The notes under the pieces were generated by a model that was given only the letters and a program-made list of their open reading frames with translations, did not search any database and was not told where the DNA came from. Positions 35,987 to 44,524 of a stretch of 64,000 bases of DNA are shown piece after piece; the first letter of the stretch is position 1, and the number at the start of each line of letters is the position of its first letter. A program made the translations under genes and the position numbers. This stretch comes from Dictyobacter formicarum (lineage in GTDB: Bacteria; Chloroflexota; Ktedonobacteria; Ktedonobacterales; Ktedonobacteraceae), in contig NZ_BNJJ01000025.1 of the NCBI RefSeq assembly GCF_016587435.1, positions 60,349 through 124,348 on the forward strand. Direction: 5' to 3'.

Positions 35987-36012
35987 AGAGGAAGGGTATG
36001 CTAAGGATTAAC

Positions 36013-37671
36013 CTATCCCAGGTAGCGATGGATCAGCAGCACCGCCATGGAGCCTTCTCCAACACTGGACGCGACGCGTTTGATTGAGCCATGTCGTACA
36101 TCTCCGGCGGCAAAGATGCCTGGTACGCTGGTTTCCAGGTAGAAGGGATCGCGCTCAAGCTGCCAGTGTTCAGGTTTATGATGCCCTGCACTCATTAGAT
36201 CGGGGCCCGTCAGAATGAAACCCTTCTCATCGCATTTGAGCGTCCTTTTCAACCAGCCTGTGTGCGGTTCGGCGCCGATAAAAATGAACAAAGACGCCGC
36301 GGGCAGCGTCTGTTCCCCGTGCGACTGATCATTGACAATGGTAATACTTTCCAGATGTTGCTTTCCATGTACCGCGACCACACGCGTGTTCGTCTTCACC
36401 ATGATGTTTGGGGTGTGGTTGATCTGGTTGATCAGGTACCAGGACATATCCTTTGCCAGTGAATCGGCACGCACCAGCATGGTGACGCTGCGTGCATATT
36501 TTGAAAAATAAATAGCCGCCTGCCCGGCTGAATTGGCCCCGCCGACGATATAGACATCTTCATCTTTACAAAGTATGGCCTCGGAAACGGAAGCGCCGTA
36601 ATAGACGCCCGCGCCGACGAGAGCGGATATGCCAGGAACATCTAACTGGCAATAGGAGACGCCGCAGGCGAGCAGAAGCGTGTGGCAGTGTACTTCTGAC
36701 TTGTCTTGCATGATAACGGAGCGATACTGCCCATTGACCTTGATTCTGCAAGCTTTTTGTGGGGTAACTATTTCCGCGCCAAAGCGCTCTGCCTGGACTA
36801 CCGCGCGGCGCGCCAGTTCACCCCCGCTTAATCCGGTCGGAAAGCCCAGATAATTTTCGATGCGTGAGCTCAAGCCCGCCTGACCGCCAGGGGCCTCGCG
36901 CTCTACCAGGAGCGTTGATAATCCTTCGGATGCACCATAGACAGCGGCCGCCAGCCCGGCAGGCCCTGAGCCGATGATAATAAGGTCATAAAAGGGTTTC
37001 TCAGCATGTGTTTTAAGCTTAAGCTTATCCGCAATCTGTGGTAGCTCGGGATTAACCAGATAGGATCCGTCGGGAAAGATCACGACCGGCAATTTTCTCC
37101 GATTCAAGTTCAGGTGCTCTAGCAGACGCAAAGCATCTGGCCTGTTTTCGATATCTAGCCATTGGTAAGGCACCTGGTTGCGTGCCAGAAAACGGCCGAT
37201 TTTGTATAGTTTTGGAGACCAACGATGATCAATGACGCGCAGCGGTGTTAATGACGGATCGTAGGCGATCAACCAGCCGGTCAGGATATCGTCCAGGGCT
37301 GGATAGAGGCACTGCTCCGGCGGGTCCCAGGGTTTGACAATATAATAATCGATGCGCCCCTCATTGATCTCGTGAACCGCCGCGTGTGTATCCGTATAGG
37401 AAATCAACAGAATGCGTTTGGCCTGTGGAAACAGCTCCCGTGATACCCTCAATAGATCCGATCCACTTAATTTGGGCATCTGCTCATCCGCTATCAACAG
37501 GGCTACAGGTTCATTAAACACGCTCAATTTTGTTAAGATGTCCAGTGCCTGCTGACCTGAGAACGCCTCAATGATGCGAAAGCGATCGCTATATTTCTGT
37601 TCCAGATCGTGCTTAAGTTGCTGTACGATTTCAGGTGTATCATCGACAATGACAATGGCGGGCTTCTCCAT
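36013..37671 (-). CDS. Response regulator receiver domain fused to a thioredoxin-reductase-like flavoprotein
   Basis: 552 residues from ATG 37671 (GGAGG five bases upstream). Receiver domain at about residues 1-125: VIVDDTPEIVQQLKHDL, LLIADEQMPKLSGSDLLRVS (phosphorylatable Asp near residue 62) and YYIVKPW. Residues 140-215 look like a thioredoxin/glutaredoxin fold without a Cys pair. Residues 228-540 are the FAD/NAD(P) module: IIGSGPAGLAAAVYGASEGL, APGGQAGLSSRIENYLGFP, VYIVGGANSAGQAAIYFSKY and PGIFAAGDVRHGS. The CxxC that thioredoxin reductase needs is replaced by GVYYGASVSE, so it cannot work as a classical thioredoxin reductase. Known architecture in bacteria; its target is unknown. Confidence 0.9.
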   Translation of the reverse strand: MEKPAIVIVDDTPEIVQQLKHDLEQKYSDRFRIIEAFSGQQALDILTKLSVFNEPVALLIADEQMPKLSGSDLLRVSRELFPQAKRILLISYTDTHAAVHEINEGRIDYYIVKPWDPPEQCLYPALDDILTGWLIAYDPSLTPLRVIDHRWSPKLYKIGRFLARNQVPYQWLDIENRPDALRLLEHLNLNRRKLPVVIFPDGSYLVNPELPQIADKLKLKTHAEKPFYDLIIIGSGPAGLAAAVYGASEGLSTLLVEREAPGGQAGLSSRIENYLGFPTGLSGGELARRAVVQAERFGAEIVTPQKACRIKVNGQYRSVIMQDKSEVHCHTLLLACGVSYCQLDVPGISALVGAGVYYGASVSEAILCKDEDVYIVGGANSAGQAAIYFSKYARSVTMLVRADSLAKDMSWYLINQINHTPNIMVKTNTRVVAVHGKQHLESITIVNDQSHGEQTLPAASLFIFIGAEPHTGWLKRTLKCDEKGFILTGPDLMSAGHHKPEHWQLERDPFYLETSVPGIFAAGDVRHGSIKRVASSVGEGSMAVLLIHRYLG

Positions 37672-37695
37672 CATAGCCTCCGGGAGCGATAGCAT

Positions 37696-38177
37696 GAAGA
37701 TCTCGGGCCTCAGTAGAACGACGCATTAAAAAGCATTGTGAAATAATTTGCATCCTTTTTGGAGCTTTGCGCTATATTCGGAGCAAGCACACTGGCACAA
37801 GATAGTAGCGCTTGTGTAAATATTATCTCAATCTTACATTCGCTCTCGCTCTTTTGTCAAATATTTATGCATATATGTATTAACTCATAATGTACTATTT
37901 ATGGATGTGATAATATAAATATTTGACATGGTGATAAATACGTTGTACCCTCGATAATAAAGAATCAATTGAAACGTTCCAGGAGTCAAAACGCATTTGC
38001 TGGGAATGAGACGAACTGCCAGGTAGAGCAGTCGGTCTTCGTAGGTACACAGTTGGATGTCTATTACAGAAGCTAAGCACTGTAGATTTTTGTTACCGCT
38101 TCAAGGCATGCAGGATCAATCAGGCTCATTATACAGAAAGCGCTTGATTATATGCATTCCTAGCAAAGGACAACCTT
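37696..38177. other. AT-rich divergent promoter region
   Basis: 480 bases between the divergent receiver/flavoprotein gene and the BON gene, markedly AT-rich with many TATA-like stretches. No reading frame is supported. A candidate sigma-70-like promoter is listed separately. Confidence 0.5.
37923..37951 (+). promoter_or_regulatory. Candidate sigma-70-type promoter toward the BON gene
   Basis: TTGACA at 37923-37928, a 17-base spacer, then TACCCT at 37946-37951. The -35 box is perfect and the -10 box weak. It is 226 bases before the BON start. Confidence 0.35.
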
Positions 38178-38601
38178 ATGACTACTGTTAGCACTCGCAC
38201 CGACGAAGATATCCAGGAGGATGTGCTGGCCGAATTACGATGGGACTCCAGGGTGCGTCCCAACGACATTGGTGTTATCGTCAAGAGTGGTGTTGTCACG
38301 TTGACTGGTTGGGTTGAGTCTTATTCGCAAAAAATAGCCGCGGAATCTGCCGCCCATCGTGTGCGCGGGGTACTGGCGGTTGCCAATGATATCGAGGTAC
38401 GCCTGCCTGCGTTTGCTGAACGTACAGATGCCGATCTGGCAGCTGCAGTTCTCAATGCCCTCAAGTGGGAAGCAGATATCCCGGCCGGTAAAATCAATGT
38501 GACGGTGGATCAGGGCTGGGTAACACTTGATGGCGAGGTAGACAATATCTTGCAAAAGATAGACGCCGAACGCGCTGTAAGCCATATCGCCGGGGTGCGC
38601 G
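38178..38601 (+). pseudogene. BON-domain protein, 3' truncated
   Basis: Two BON domains: residues 9-75 (VLAELRWDSRVRPNDIGVIV, GVVTLTGWVESYSQKIAAES) and 85-140 (VLNALKWEADIPAGKINVTV, GWVTLDGEVDNILQKIDAER). BON proteins of the OsmY type act at membranes or in stress. At 38601, after HIAGVRG, the frame runs into the antisense of a receiver-domain gene, so the end, probably a third BON domain, is lost. An AAAGGAC site precedes ATG 38178. Confidence 0.85.
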
Positions 38602-38886
38602 GCTGTCCTCGTAGGTTGCGAGTAAGATGCGCTTGGCTTTTGGATAGAGAGCTCGTGCGACTTGCAGAAAATCTGAGCCCTGCATCTCTGACATTTGCGC
38701 GTCAGCCAGGAGAGCCGCTGCCGGTTCGTTTCGCACGTTCATCTGTTGTAGCTGGTTAATGGCCTGCTGGCACGAGGTCACTTCGAGGATGCGAAAGCGG
38801 TCACTGTATTTCCGTTGTAGATCATGTTGAAGTTGATGTAAGACCACAGGCGAATCATCCACCACAACTATAGTGGGCTTCGGCAT
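38602..38886 (-). pseudogene. Response regulator receiver domain, 3' truncated
   Basis: 95 residues: MPKPTIVVVDDSPVVLHQLQ, then ALLADAQMSEMQGSDFLQVA (phospho-acceptor Asp) and PKAKRILLATYEDS. It closely resembles the receiver part of the fusion at 36013-37671, so it is probably the start of a paralogous receiver/flavoprotein gene. It is joined tail to tail with the BON gene by a deletion at 38601/38602. Confidence 0.85.
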
Positions 38887-38962
38887 ATCTGACTTCCATT
38901 CAACTATTGTTGTTGGTGCTCTACAAATAGCTTCTCTCTTAATCTATTATACGCTTGGTGGC

Positions 38963-38988
38963 AAAAAAGAGCCAGGCGCTATGCCTGG
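38963..38988 (-). terminator. Intrinsic terminator overlapping a stop codon
   Basis: On the minus strand, CCAGGC, loop ATAGC, GCCTGG, then CTCTTTTTTG. The stop TAG of the gene at 38979-39278 lies in the loop. A clear stem followed by a T-run. Confidence 0.8.
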
Positions 38989-39278
38989 TTTTTACTATCT
39001 TTCTCGATTTTTTCCTTGACCTTTTTCACTCGCTGACGTTGTTCATCAATTTCTTCCCGAAGCGTACTTGCGAGCATTTCAGCCTGTTTATATGCAACTT
39101 CCATGCTTTCCAGGTCATTCTCACATCCGCTGAAAATGTCTCCAGATGTTCCTTCATAAATATGCCCCTGTTTAATCATTTTGATATTCGTTTCTAGCGA
39201 ATCAACGGCCTCTGCGTATCTTCCTAAAGTATCAACAATAGCGCGTACTTTTTGCAAGATGATCAACGTGTAGTTCAT
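38979..39278 (-). CDS. Small coiled-coil hypothetical protein
   Basis: 99 residues from ATG 39278 with AGGAGG eight bases upstream. It is rich in Glu, Lys and Gln with heptad-like spacing (EMLASTLREEIDEQRQRVKK), so probably an alpha-helical coiled coil. There is no membrane span or signal. I do not recognise a family. It ends within its own terminator. Nearby genes are stress-related, but no role can be inferred. Confidence 0.65.
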   Translation of the reverse strand: MNYTLIILQKVRAIVDTLGRYAEAVDSLETNIKMIKQGHIYEGTSGDIFSGCENDLESMEVAYKQAEMLASTLREEIDEQRQRVKKVKEKIEKDSKNQA

Positions 39279-39330
39279 CTGCCTCACCTCCTTTTATCAT
39301 CAGCCTACGCAAAAGAAAAAACACTGGGAT

Positions 39331-39830
39331 TGATCCTCACCCGAATTTATGGAGACCCTCAATATTAGGATGAACCCATCACTTGTTTGTACTCAAGTGG
39401 ACTCATGTAGTGTAAGGTAGAGTGTCTTCTGGTCCGGTTATAGAAGCACTCGATGAATTCAAAGGTAATGCATCTTGCTTGAGCTCGTGTCTGGATAGCT
39501 TATCTCTCAGTGCATTCCCCTTTGAAGCTATGAAAACAGCTTTCCATGGCTGCATTATCGTAACAATTAGCAGTACGACTCATACTCACTACTATGCTCT
39601 CCTGCTGTAAAAGAGCTTGATAGTCCTCGCTCGTGTAGGTGCTCCCACGATCCGTGTGATGGAGTAATCAGGCTTGTGGATGGCGACGAGCCAGTGCCAT
39701 ACGTAGAGCTTGTACAGCCAGGGTGGCATCCTGAATTGTCGCCATGGGCCATCCTACCACCATGCGAGAGAACACATCAAGCACAACCGCCATATACAAC
39801 CAACCGATCGCGGGTCCAAATGTAGGTCGT
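39331..39830 (-). pseudogene. IS3-family OrfB fragment with stops
   Basis: The C-terminal half of an IS3 integrase core: AIGWLYMAVVLDVFSRMVVG, LLHHTDRGSTYTSEDYQALL, NAAMESCFHSFKGECTER and [20 protein letters not shown]. It has stops in place of coding triplets (TGA after HPQA, TAA after ECTER) and a frameshift near its start. The IS end TGATCCTCACCCGAATTT lies at 39331. The upstream half was replaced by a group II intron fragment. Confidence 0.85.
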
Positions 39831-40180
39831 GTTGGGTAGGGACCCAGCGCCTTAGACGATTCCTCGTCCAGGTTTCTGTGACCCCCCACCAAACCGGACG
39901 TACCGGTTTCCTGGTATCCGTCTTTCCAGCTCTGCATGGTTTTTCGGTTTGGCTTTCTGCATTGCGCATTCCTTACCGTTTTATCCATGCATCACCTGTG
40001 TCCCTTCGCTACGTAGCAGTCATTATCTGCTGCCAACTACTATGGACACTCCGTCACCATGACAGGTTTTCAGAGCCAAGACTCATAGCCTGCTTTGGCA
40101 CCCTGTTTTAGGTGATCCCCGTTTAGCCGTCATTTTGTATCATCGAGTGGTGTGGGTTTCCGTTCATCTCCTTCTACTCA
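39831..40180 (-). mobile_element. Group II intron, 3' part only, ORF-less type
   Basis: The minus strand matches the last 350 bases of the intron at 20822-21493 (for example AAATGACGGCTAAACGGGGA). Domain V is near 39890-39938 and the 3' end GTCCCTACCCAAC abuts the IS3 fragment at 39831. The 5' half is missing: the match stops near 40180, just before the zinc-finger gene. It cannot splice. Confidence 0.85.
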
Positions 40181-40205
40181 GGTCTTTACGCCAAGGCCAT
40201 CCCTA

Positions 40206-40460
40206 TTAGAAAAGCAACTCATCTACATAGCACCAGCGCCAGCTTTCGCCAGGCTCCAGTGAGCATATGATGGGATGTAACGTCTTGTGGAAATGCTTCG
40301 TTGCATGCTTATTCTTTGATGAATCACAGCAACCAACATGACCACAGGTAAGGCATTCGCGTAGATGCACCCACGTATCTCCCATCTTCAAACACTCTTC
40401 ACACCCACGTGAGTGAGGCTCGACATTTCGTATTTGATCAAGATGTGTACAAGCAATCAT
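40206..40460 (-). CDS. UBP-type zinc-finger protein
   Basis: 84 residues: CTHLDQIRNVEPHSRGCEEC, LRECLTCGHVGCCDSSKNKH and HFHKTLHPIICSLEPGESWR, the Cys/His pattern of the ZnF-UBP fold (C-H, CxxC, CxxC, H-x-H), nearly the whole protein. In eukaryotes the domain binds free C-termini of ubiquitin; bacterial stand-alone versions have no established role. It lies next to a group II intron fragment that may have removed its downstream neighbour. Confidence 0.9.
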   Translation of the reverse strand: MIACTHLDQIRNVEPHSRGCEECLKMGDTWVHLRECLTCGHVGCCDSSKNKHATKHFHKTLHPIICSLEPGESWRWCYVDELLF

Positions 40461-40561
40461 ACCTTTGCTCTCCTTAACTTTGATAATCCAGGCACCTATT
40501 ATCTCTACTATGGAGATGAAACGGCACGCCTGGCACGATTCTAAGGATGTATGTCAGAGAG

Positions 40562-40597
40562 CAGGCACAGGCAACCTGACAAGGTTGCCTGTGCCTG
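40562..40597 (-). terminator. Hairpin downstream of the EF-P-like gene
   Basis: Perfect 16-base arms CAGGCACAGGCAACCT (40562-40577) and complement (40582-40597), four-base loop GACA, ten bases past the EF-P-like stop. No T-run. Confidence 0.6.
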
Positions 40598-40606
40598 GGG
40601 ATGAAG

Positions 40607-41182
40607 TCAAGGCGTGATGCGTTCCATATATTCTCCATTTTCCGTGTTGACGCGGATGAGGTCACCTGGGGAGATGATGGGGGGGACCATTACGACCAGG
40701 CCAGTTTCAAGTCTTGCTGGTCCCTCCATGATAGCGCGCCAGTAACGCCCAACCATATCAACACTTTTTACGCGCATGATGACCGAGGGCGGTAATTCGA
40801 CGCCAACCGGCTCACTGTTAAGCACAAGCATGTTGAGTTGCAACTCATCGACAATAAATTTGCTCGCTTTACCTAGCATTTCTGGTGGAAGCTGAAATTC
40901 ATCGGGATCATCGGGATTGTCGGAGCCGATATCTGCGAAGTGGTAGAATTCACCATCCCAGTGGGTAAAGACGGCTGCAAGGCGCTCAATCGGAACGACT
41001 GTAAGTTCGGAATGTGCATCTAGGGTTCGTTCAATCAAGTCATGTGTACGTATGTGACGCAACTTTACCTTTACGTCTGGATCGACTTGCGCCCTGGTGA
41101 CTTTCTTCCAATTGACAACCATATAGGGTTCACCTTCGATCTCGATGGCGATTCCCCTGGTTATGTCATTTGCTGTAATCAT
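40607..41182 (-). CDS. Elongation factor P-like protein
   Basis: 191 residues from ATG 41182 (MITANDITRGIAIEIEGEPY). The KOW-like N-terminal domain, central EF-P domain (RTLDAHSELTVVPIERLAAV) and OB-fold C-terminus (MEGPARLETGLVVMVPPIIS, GDLIRVNTENGEYMERI) are all present with normal length. The loop that in true EF-P carries the modified Lys/Arg (KPGKG type) reads NWKKVTRAQVDPDV, so the tip is divergent. It may be a paralogue rather than the main EF-P, which eases ribosome stalling at prolines. Confidence 0.85.
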   Translation of the reverse strand: MITANDITRGIAIEIEGEPYMVVNWKKVTRAQVDPDVKVKLRHIRTHDLIERTLDAHSELTVVPIERLAAVFTHWDGEFYHFADIGSDNPDDPDEFQLPPEMLGKASKFIVDELQLNMLVLNSEPVGVELPPSVIMRVKSVDMVGRYWRAIMEGPARLETGLVVMVPPIISPGDLIRVNTENGEYMERITP

Positions 41183-41314
41183 GAAGCACCCCGCTTCTGC
41201 ACTGTACAACCTCTCTACAAGATTTGTTGTGTAAGAGACATACCTTCTGCCATCAACACGTATGGCGATGGGGAAAGGAGGTGTGCTAATACACGACTGG
41301 AGAGATGCAGGACG

Positions 41315-41494
41315 GTGGTGTCTTGCTGGAGCGGGGAAGGTGGCGCATGTTTATGTGTGTATAAATGTGGTGATGAGTGGCTGATCAAGACAGATCATCA
41401 CGATTTCTGGGAATGGCTACGCGGGCATGAATATTATCCCCCGGTGAAGGGGTTGCTGTCTCGGCCGGTGATGAGATTGAGTAGAGTAATCTAA
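41315..41494 (+). CDS. Possible small protein of about 59 residues
   Basis: The open frame has VYKCGDEWLIKTDHHDFWEW then LRGHEYYPPVKGLL, which has a protein-like composition. It is followed four bases after its stop by a hairpin with a T-run in the same direction. The start is unclear: GTG 41315 is a guess, and the AGGAGG at 41278 is too far. The upstream frame opposite the EF-P-like gene is a shadow. Confidence 0.3.
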   Translation: MVSCWSGEGGACLCVYKCGDEWLIKTDHHDFWEWLRGHEYYPPVKGLLSRPVMRLSRVI

Positions 41495-41497
41495 CTG

Positions 41498-41535
41498 AAC
41501 AGGTGTCGCGGGAAGCATTCCCCGCGACACCTGTT
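41498..41535 (+). terminator. Intrinsic terminator, plus strand
   Basis: Fifteen-base perfect arms AACAGGTGTCGCGGG (41498-41512) and complement (41521-41535), then TTTTCT. The orientation fits a plus-strand transcript from the small ORF; on the other strand it would lie 25 bases after the DsbA remnant. Confidence 0.75.
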
Positions 41536-41559
41536 TTTCTATTGACTCATAATCTAGAG

Positions 41560-41973
41560 TTAGGAAACTGCGGCAAGCTCGACTGCCGCCAGCAGGCTTT
41601 CTAGATCATAAGAAGCTCGATAGCGCGCACCATTAATAAAGAAAGATGGCGTACCTTCGACCCCGCTATCTACTCCACTTAGTATATCCTCACGGATGTG
41701 CTCCAGATATGCATGGGAAGTAAGTTCGCGTATAAATCTTTCCCTGTCCAGTCCGAGTGAAACCGCAAAGAAGACTAGATGTGATTCTTCGAGCGCCCTC
41801 TGGTGTTCGTAGAGTGTATCGTGCATCTCCCAGAACTTTCCCTGCGCGCCAGCGGCTTCTGCGGCTTCCGCTGCGCTCACGGCGTGTGGATGTACCTGAA
41901 CAAGTGGAAAGTGACGAAAGACAAAACGCATCTGATCTCTCATCCGTCGTTAGACTTCCTTGACAATGGGATA
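41560..41973 (-). pseudogene. DsbA/thioredoxin-like protein, N-terminus removed by IS6
   Basis: Reads YPIVKEV, a TAA stop, then RRMRDQMRFVFRHFPLVQVH, the helical insert AAEAAEAAGAQGKFWEMHDT and GVEGTPSFFINGARYRASYD with the cis-proline TPSFF. This is the DsbA-family fold (Thioredoxin_4). The catalytic CxxC that should precede AYPIV is gone because the IS6 element starts at 41974, and a Gln codon has become TAA. Non-functional relic. Confidence 0.88.
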
Positions 41974-42034
41974 GGTTGTGTTGCAAGAAATAAGAAGAAA
42001 CAAGATGAGCGTGGTATGCCTCTCCTTGTTCAGC

Positions 42035-42322
42035 TTAGGCAACAACTCCAAAGAGTCTGGCGACCAGTGCGGCCTGCCCTTGTACATCTCCTTTGTTCAC
42101 TCCTTGTACCTGCCCCTTCCTCAGCATGTTCATCACCTCGAAGCCTTGTACGGTTCGCCAGGCTGTTTCGAAGGAGAAAAAGCCCATCCCTGGCTTGGTC
42201 AAGCGTTTGATGAACCGATGATCTTGTTCGATGAGATTGTTGAGATATTTGACCTGCCTCAATTCCACGTGCTGAGGCAGCATTCCAGTGGCTTTGAGCT
42301 CAGCAATTGCTTTGGGATACGC
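42035..42322 (-). pseudogene. IS6 transposase, C-terminal piece
   Basis: PKAIAELKATGMLPQHVELR then LNNLIEQDHRFIKRLTKPGM, which contains the catalytic Glu, and AWRTVQGFEVMNMLRKGQVQ. It continues the N-terminal piece ...VINVDKNAAY encoded at 44525-45021. Confidence 0.9.
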
Positions 42323-42435
42323 TGTATGCAGTTGGTCCCTCGTCTCCCGGGGTGTCCGACGACATCGAACCCCTGGAAATCCAGAGGAAAAAGCGATACG
42401 CTCTGCTCAAACGTCATTTACACTGAACACAACCA

Positions 42436-43129
42436 GGGAGTATCGCCAGTAGCGATAGGTAGGGCCTTTCGACCTTTCCCCCGCTCCAAACCGGACAGGC
42501 CAATTTCTCGGCATCCGGCTTTCCGGTTGGGTCCAGATACTCCCAGGTGGAGAGTTGGCGATTGCTAGATCGTCCCAGGACGCACCAGTAGAAAATCCAC
42601 CGTCATCTGCATTTCCCGGTTCACTCCTTTTTCCTCGTTTCTTTGGACTTACCCTGGCGGACCTTCGCCTTGTCTCCTCCATTACAGAGGAGCATTTGAC
42701 TACTACGCCGCCTCCGTCCTCTCTCCCGCAAGCTGGCATTTTCGCTTCCTTTCGGTCAAGCGGTATGAGAGTTCCTTGTCTTCCCACCGGAAAGTGTCAT
42801 AGCGACCCGTAGTTGCCTTCTTTACGCCGGGCGAGCCAGGAAGCAGTCCCAAACGAGATGCAAGCGTTTAGGCCGTCGCCTTACCATTTTGGTCAGGGTG
42901 TATCAGCCAGTTTCACCCCTCTAGGATAACGACGCTTCAGACGAAGGTTCCTCTCGTCAACATAGGCCGCAGGGGTAGCCCTTTGTTTTCCCCTGGCTAG
43001 GTCAATCGGTACATTGTCAGTGGGCTTCACACCTCTGAAATTGCCACTTTCAAACGCATGCCACTTACCCCTAACACGACTGCTTACGTGTTGCTCTTCA
43101 AGCAACTCTCCGGCAGTAAGCAAGCGCAC
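42436..43129 (-). mobile_element. ORF-less group II intron, antisense to the IS481-like transposase
   Basis: Read on the minus strand it begins GTGCGCTTGCTTACTGCCGG at 43129. Domain V is at 42481-42524 (GGAAAGCCGGATGCCGAGAA then TCCGGTTTGG), with a domain VI-like end near 42436. The flanks rejoin as ACAACC A|TG CATCC, which would recreate an ATG for the transposase. The 3' boundary is uncertain by a few bases. In this orientation it cannot splice from the transposase mRNA. Confidence 0.85.
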
Positions 43130-43131
43130 TG

Positions 43132-44460
43132 CATCCATCCTATCCCAAACGCCTCTTGTTGTATAGTCTGTTACAACGTCATCCGGAGTGGAAGCAAGCG
43201 CAATTGGTCAAGGAGACAGGGATGTCGGAAAGTTGGGTCAAAAACTGGAGACGGCGCCTGCGTCCCTATCTCAATGCCCCTTTCGAGGAGGTCTATGTGA
43301 TCTTACAAGGTTGCTCCTGTGCCCGCAAAACCCCATCACCTTCCCTCTCTCCTGATGAGATTCTGCAGATTGTGACGCTGCGAGAACAGCTTGCGGAGCA
43401 GTTGCATCGGGTAGCCGGTCCACGCACGATTCGGACGTATTTGCGACGGCAGGTGCATGCAGGAGAAGCGACCTACACACCACCGGCAAGCAGTACGATC
43501 TATCGCTATTTATACCTCTTCAGGTATATTGTTCCCCGGCAGCAGCCCCACCATGAGCCACTGGAGCCAGTGGAGCCGTTGCGGCGGTGGCAGATTGACT
43601 TCAAAGATGTGGGCAGCGCTGACATCGAACCCGAAGGCAAGCAGCAGCACCGCCTGGAAATCTTCAATGTGGTTGATCAAGGCTCGTCGTATTGGCTGCA
43701 TGCCGAGGTGCGCCATGACTTTACGGCCGAGACGGTCATTGAAGCGTTGGTGCATGCCATGCAACGCTGGGGCGTGCCCCAGCAGATCACCTTGGACCGC
43801 GATCCCCGCTTTGTCGGCAGTCCCCAAGGCAGTGATTTTTGTTCGGCCTTGTTGCGCTTTGGGAGTTGTCTGAATATCGACATGCATGTCTGTGATCCGC
43901 AGCATCCCGAACAAAACGCGTATGTCGAGCGGTTTCATCGCACACTCAAGCAAGAATGTCTGCAGGTCGAACGTCCCAGCACAGCCGGGCAGACCCAGCA
44001 AGCTCTCACCACCTTTGAGACCTTCTACAATCACGAGCGCCCGCACCAGGGACGCGCTCTGCTGGATCGGCCTCCAGCAGAGCGCTTGCGCGAAACATCC
44101 TCTTTACCAGCCTTGCCGACTGCGGTAGACCCCTTGGCCTGGCTGCACCATGAACCACAACAGGTCTTCCGTCGTCGCGTGGATGCCACTGGACGGATCA
44201 AGTTAGACCTGAAGCGGTATTATGTGGGGAAGGCATGGCGCGGACAACTCATCACGGTCCATCTGAATGCAGCGGAAGCGACATTGGTTTTGTTGGGCGA
44301 GGGGCAGATCCTCAAAGTACTGCCCGTGCCTGCTTGGTCAAAAGGCGCGCTCCCGTTTGCGGAGTATGTGCAACAGATCCAAGAACAGGCGCGAGCCGAA
44401 CATCGTCTTCGATCCTTGCAAGAGCGGCGACAGCGGGTTCGCGCGCTTAGCTCATCCTGA
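43132..44460 (+). CDS. IS481-like integrase-core transposase
   Basis: About 442 residues. The N-terminal helix-turn-helix is HPEWKQAQLVKETGMSESWV; the rve integrase core has RRWQIDFKDVGSADIEPEGK (Asp), PQQITLDRDPRFVGSPQGSD (Asp) and PEQNAYVERFHRTLKQECLQ (Glu), followed by FYNHERPHQGRALLDRPPAE. The true start was probably ATG at the intron junction, just upstream of CAT 43132; in the present DNA only CTG or TTG codons are available (43129, 43156). The catalytic set is intact. Confidence 0.88.
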   Translation, partial: HPSYPKRLLLYSLLQRHPEWKQAQLVKETGMSESWVKNWRRRLRPYLNAPFEEVYVILQGCSCARKTPSPSLSPDEILQIVTLREQLAEQLHRVAGPRTIRTYLRRQVHAGEATYTPPASSTIYRYLYLFRYIVPRQQPHHEPLEPVEPLRRWQIDFKDVGSADIEPEGKQQHRLEIFNVVDQGSSYWLHAEVRHDFTAETVIEALVHAMQRWGVPQQITLDRDPRFVGSPQGSDFCSALLRFGSCLNIDMHVCDPQHPEQNAYVERFHRTLKQECLQVERPSTAGQTQQALTTFETFYNHERPHQGRALLDRPPAERLRETSSLPALPTAVDPLAWLHHEPQQVFRRRVDATGRIKLDLKRYYVGKAWRGQLITVHLNAAEATLVLLGEGQILKVLPVPAWSKGALPFAEYVQQIQEQARAEHRLRSLQERRQRVRALSSS

Positions 44461-44524
44461 AAGGGCAGGGACACAAGGTGCTCGATCTGACCGGGAGACG
44501 AGGGACCAACTGCATACATACGCC

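Larger units (their letters stand above)
42323..44519 (+). mobile_element. IS481-like element with 28-bp inverted ends and TACGC duplication
   Basis: The ends are perfect 28-bp inverted repeats (TGTATGCAGTTGGTCCCTCG... at 42323-42350, complement at 44492-44519). TACGC is duplicated at 42318-42322 and 44520-44524. Removing the element and one TACGC restores the IS6 frame as NAAYPKAIAEL. It contains one transposase gene and an antisense group II intron. Confidence 0.93.
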
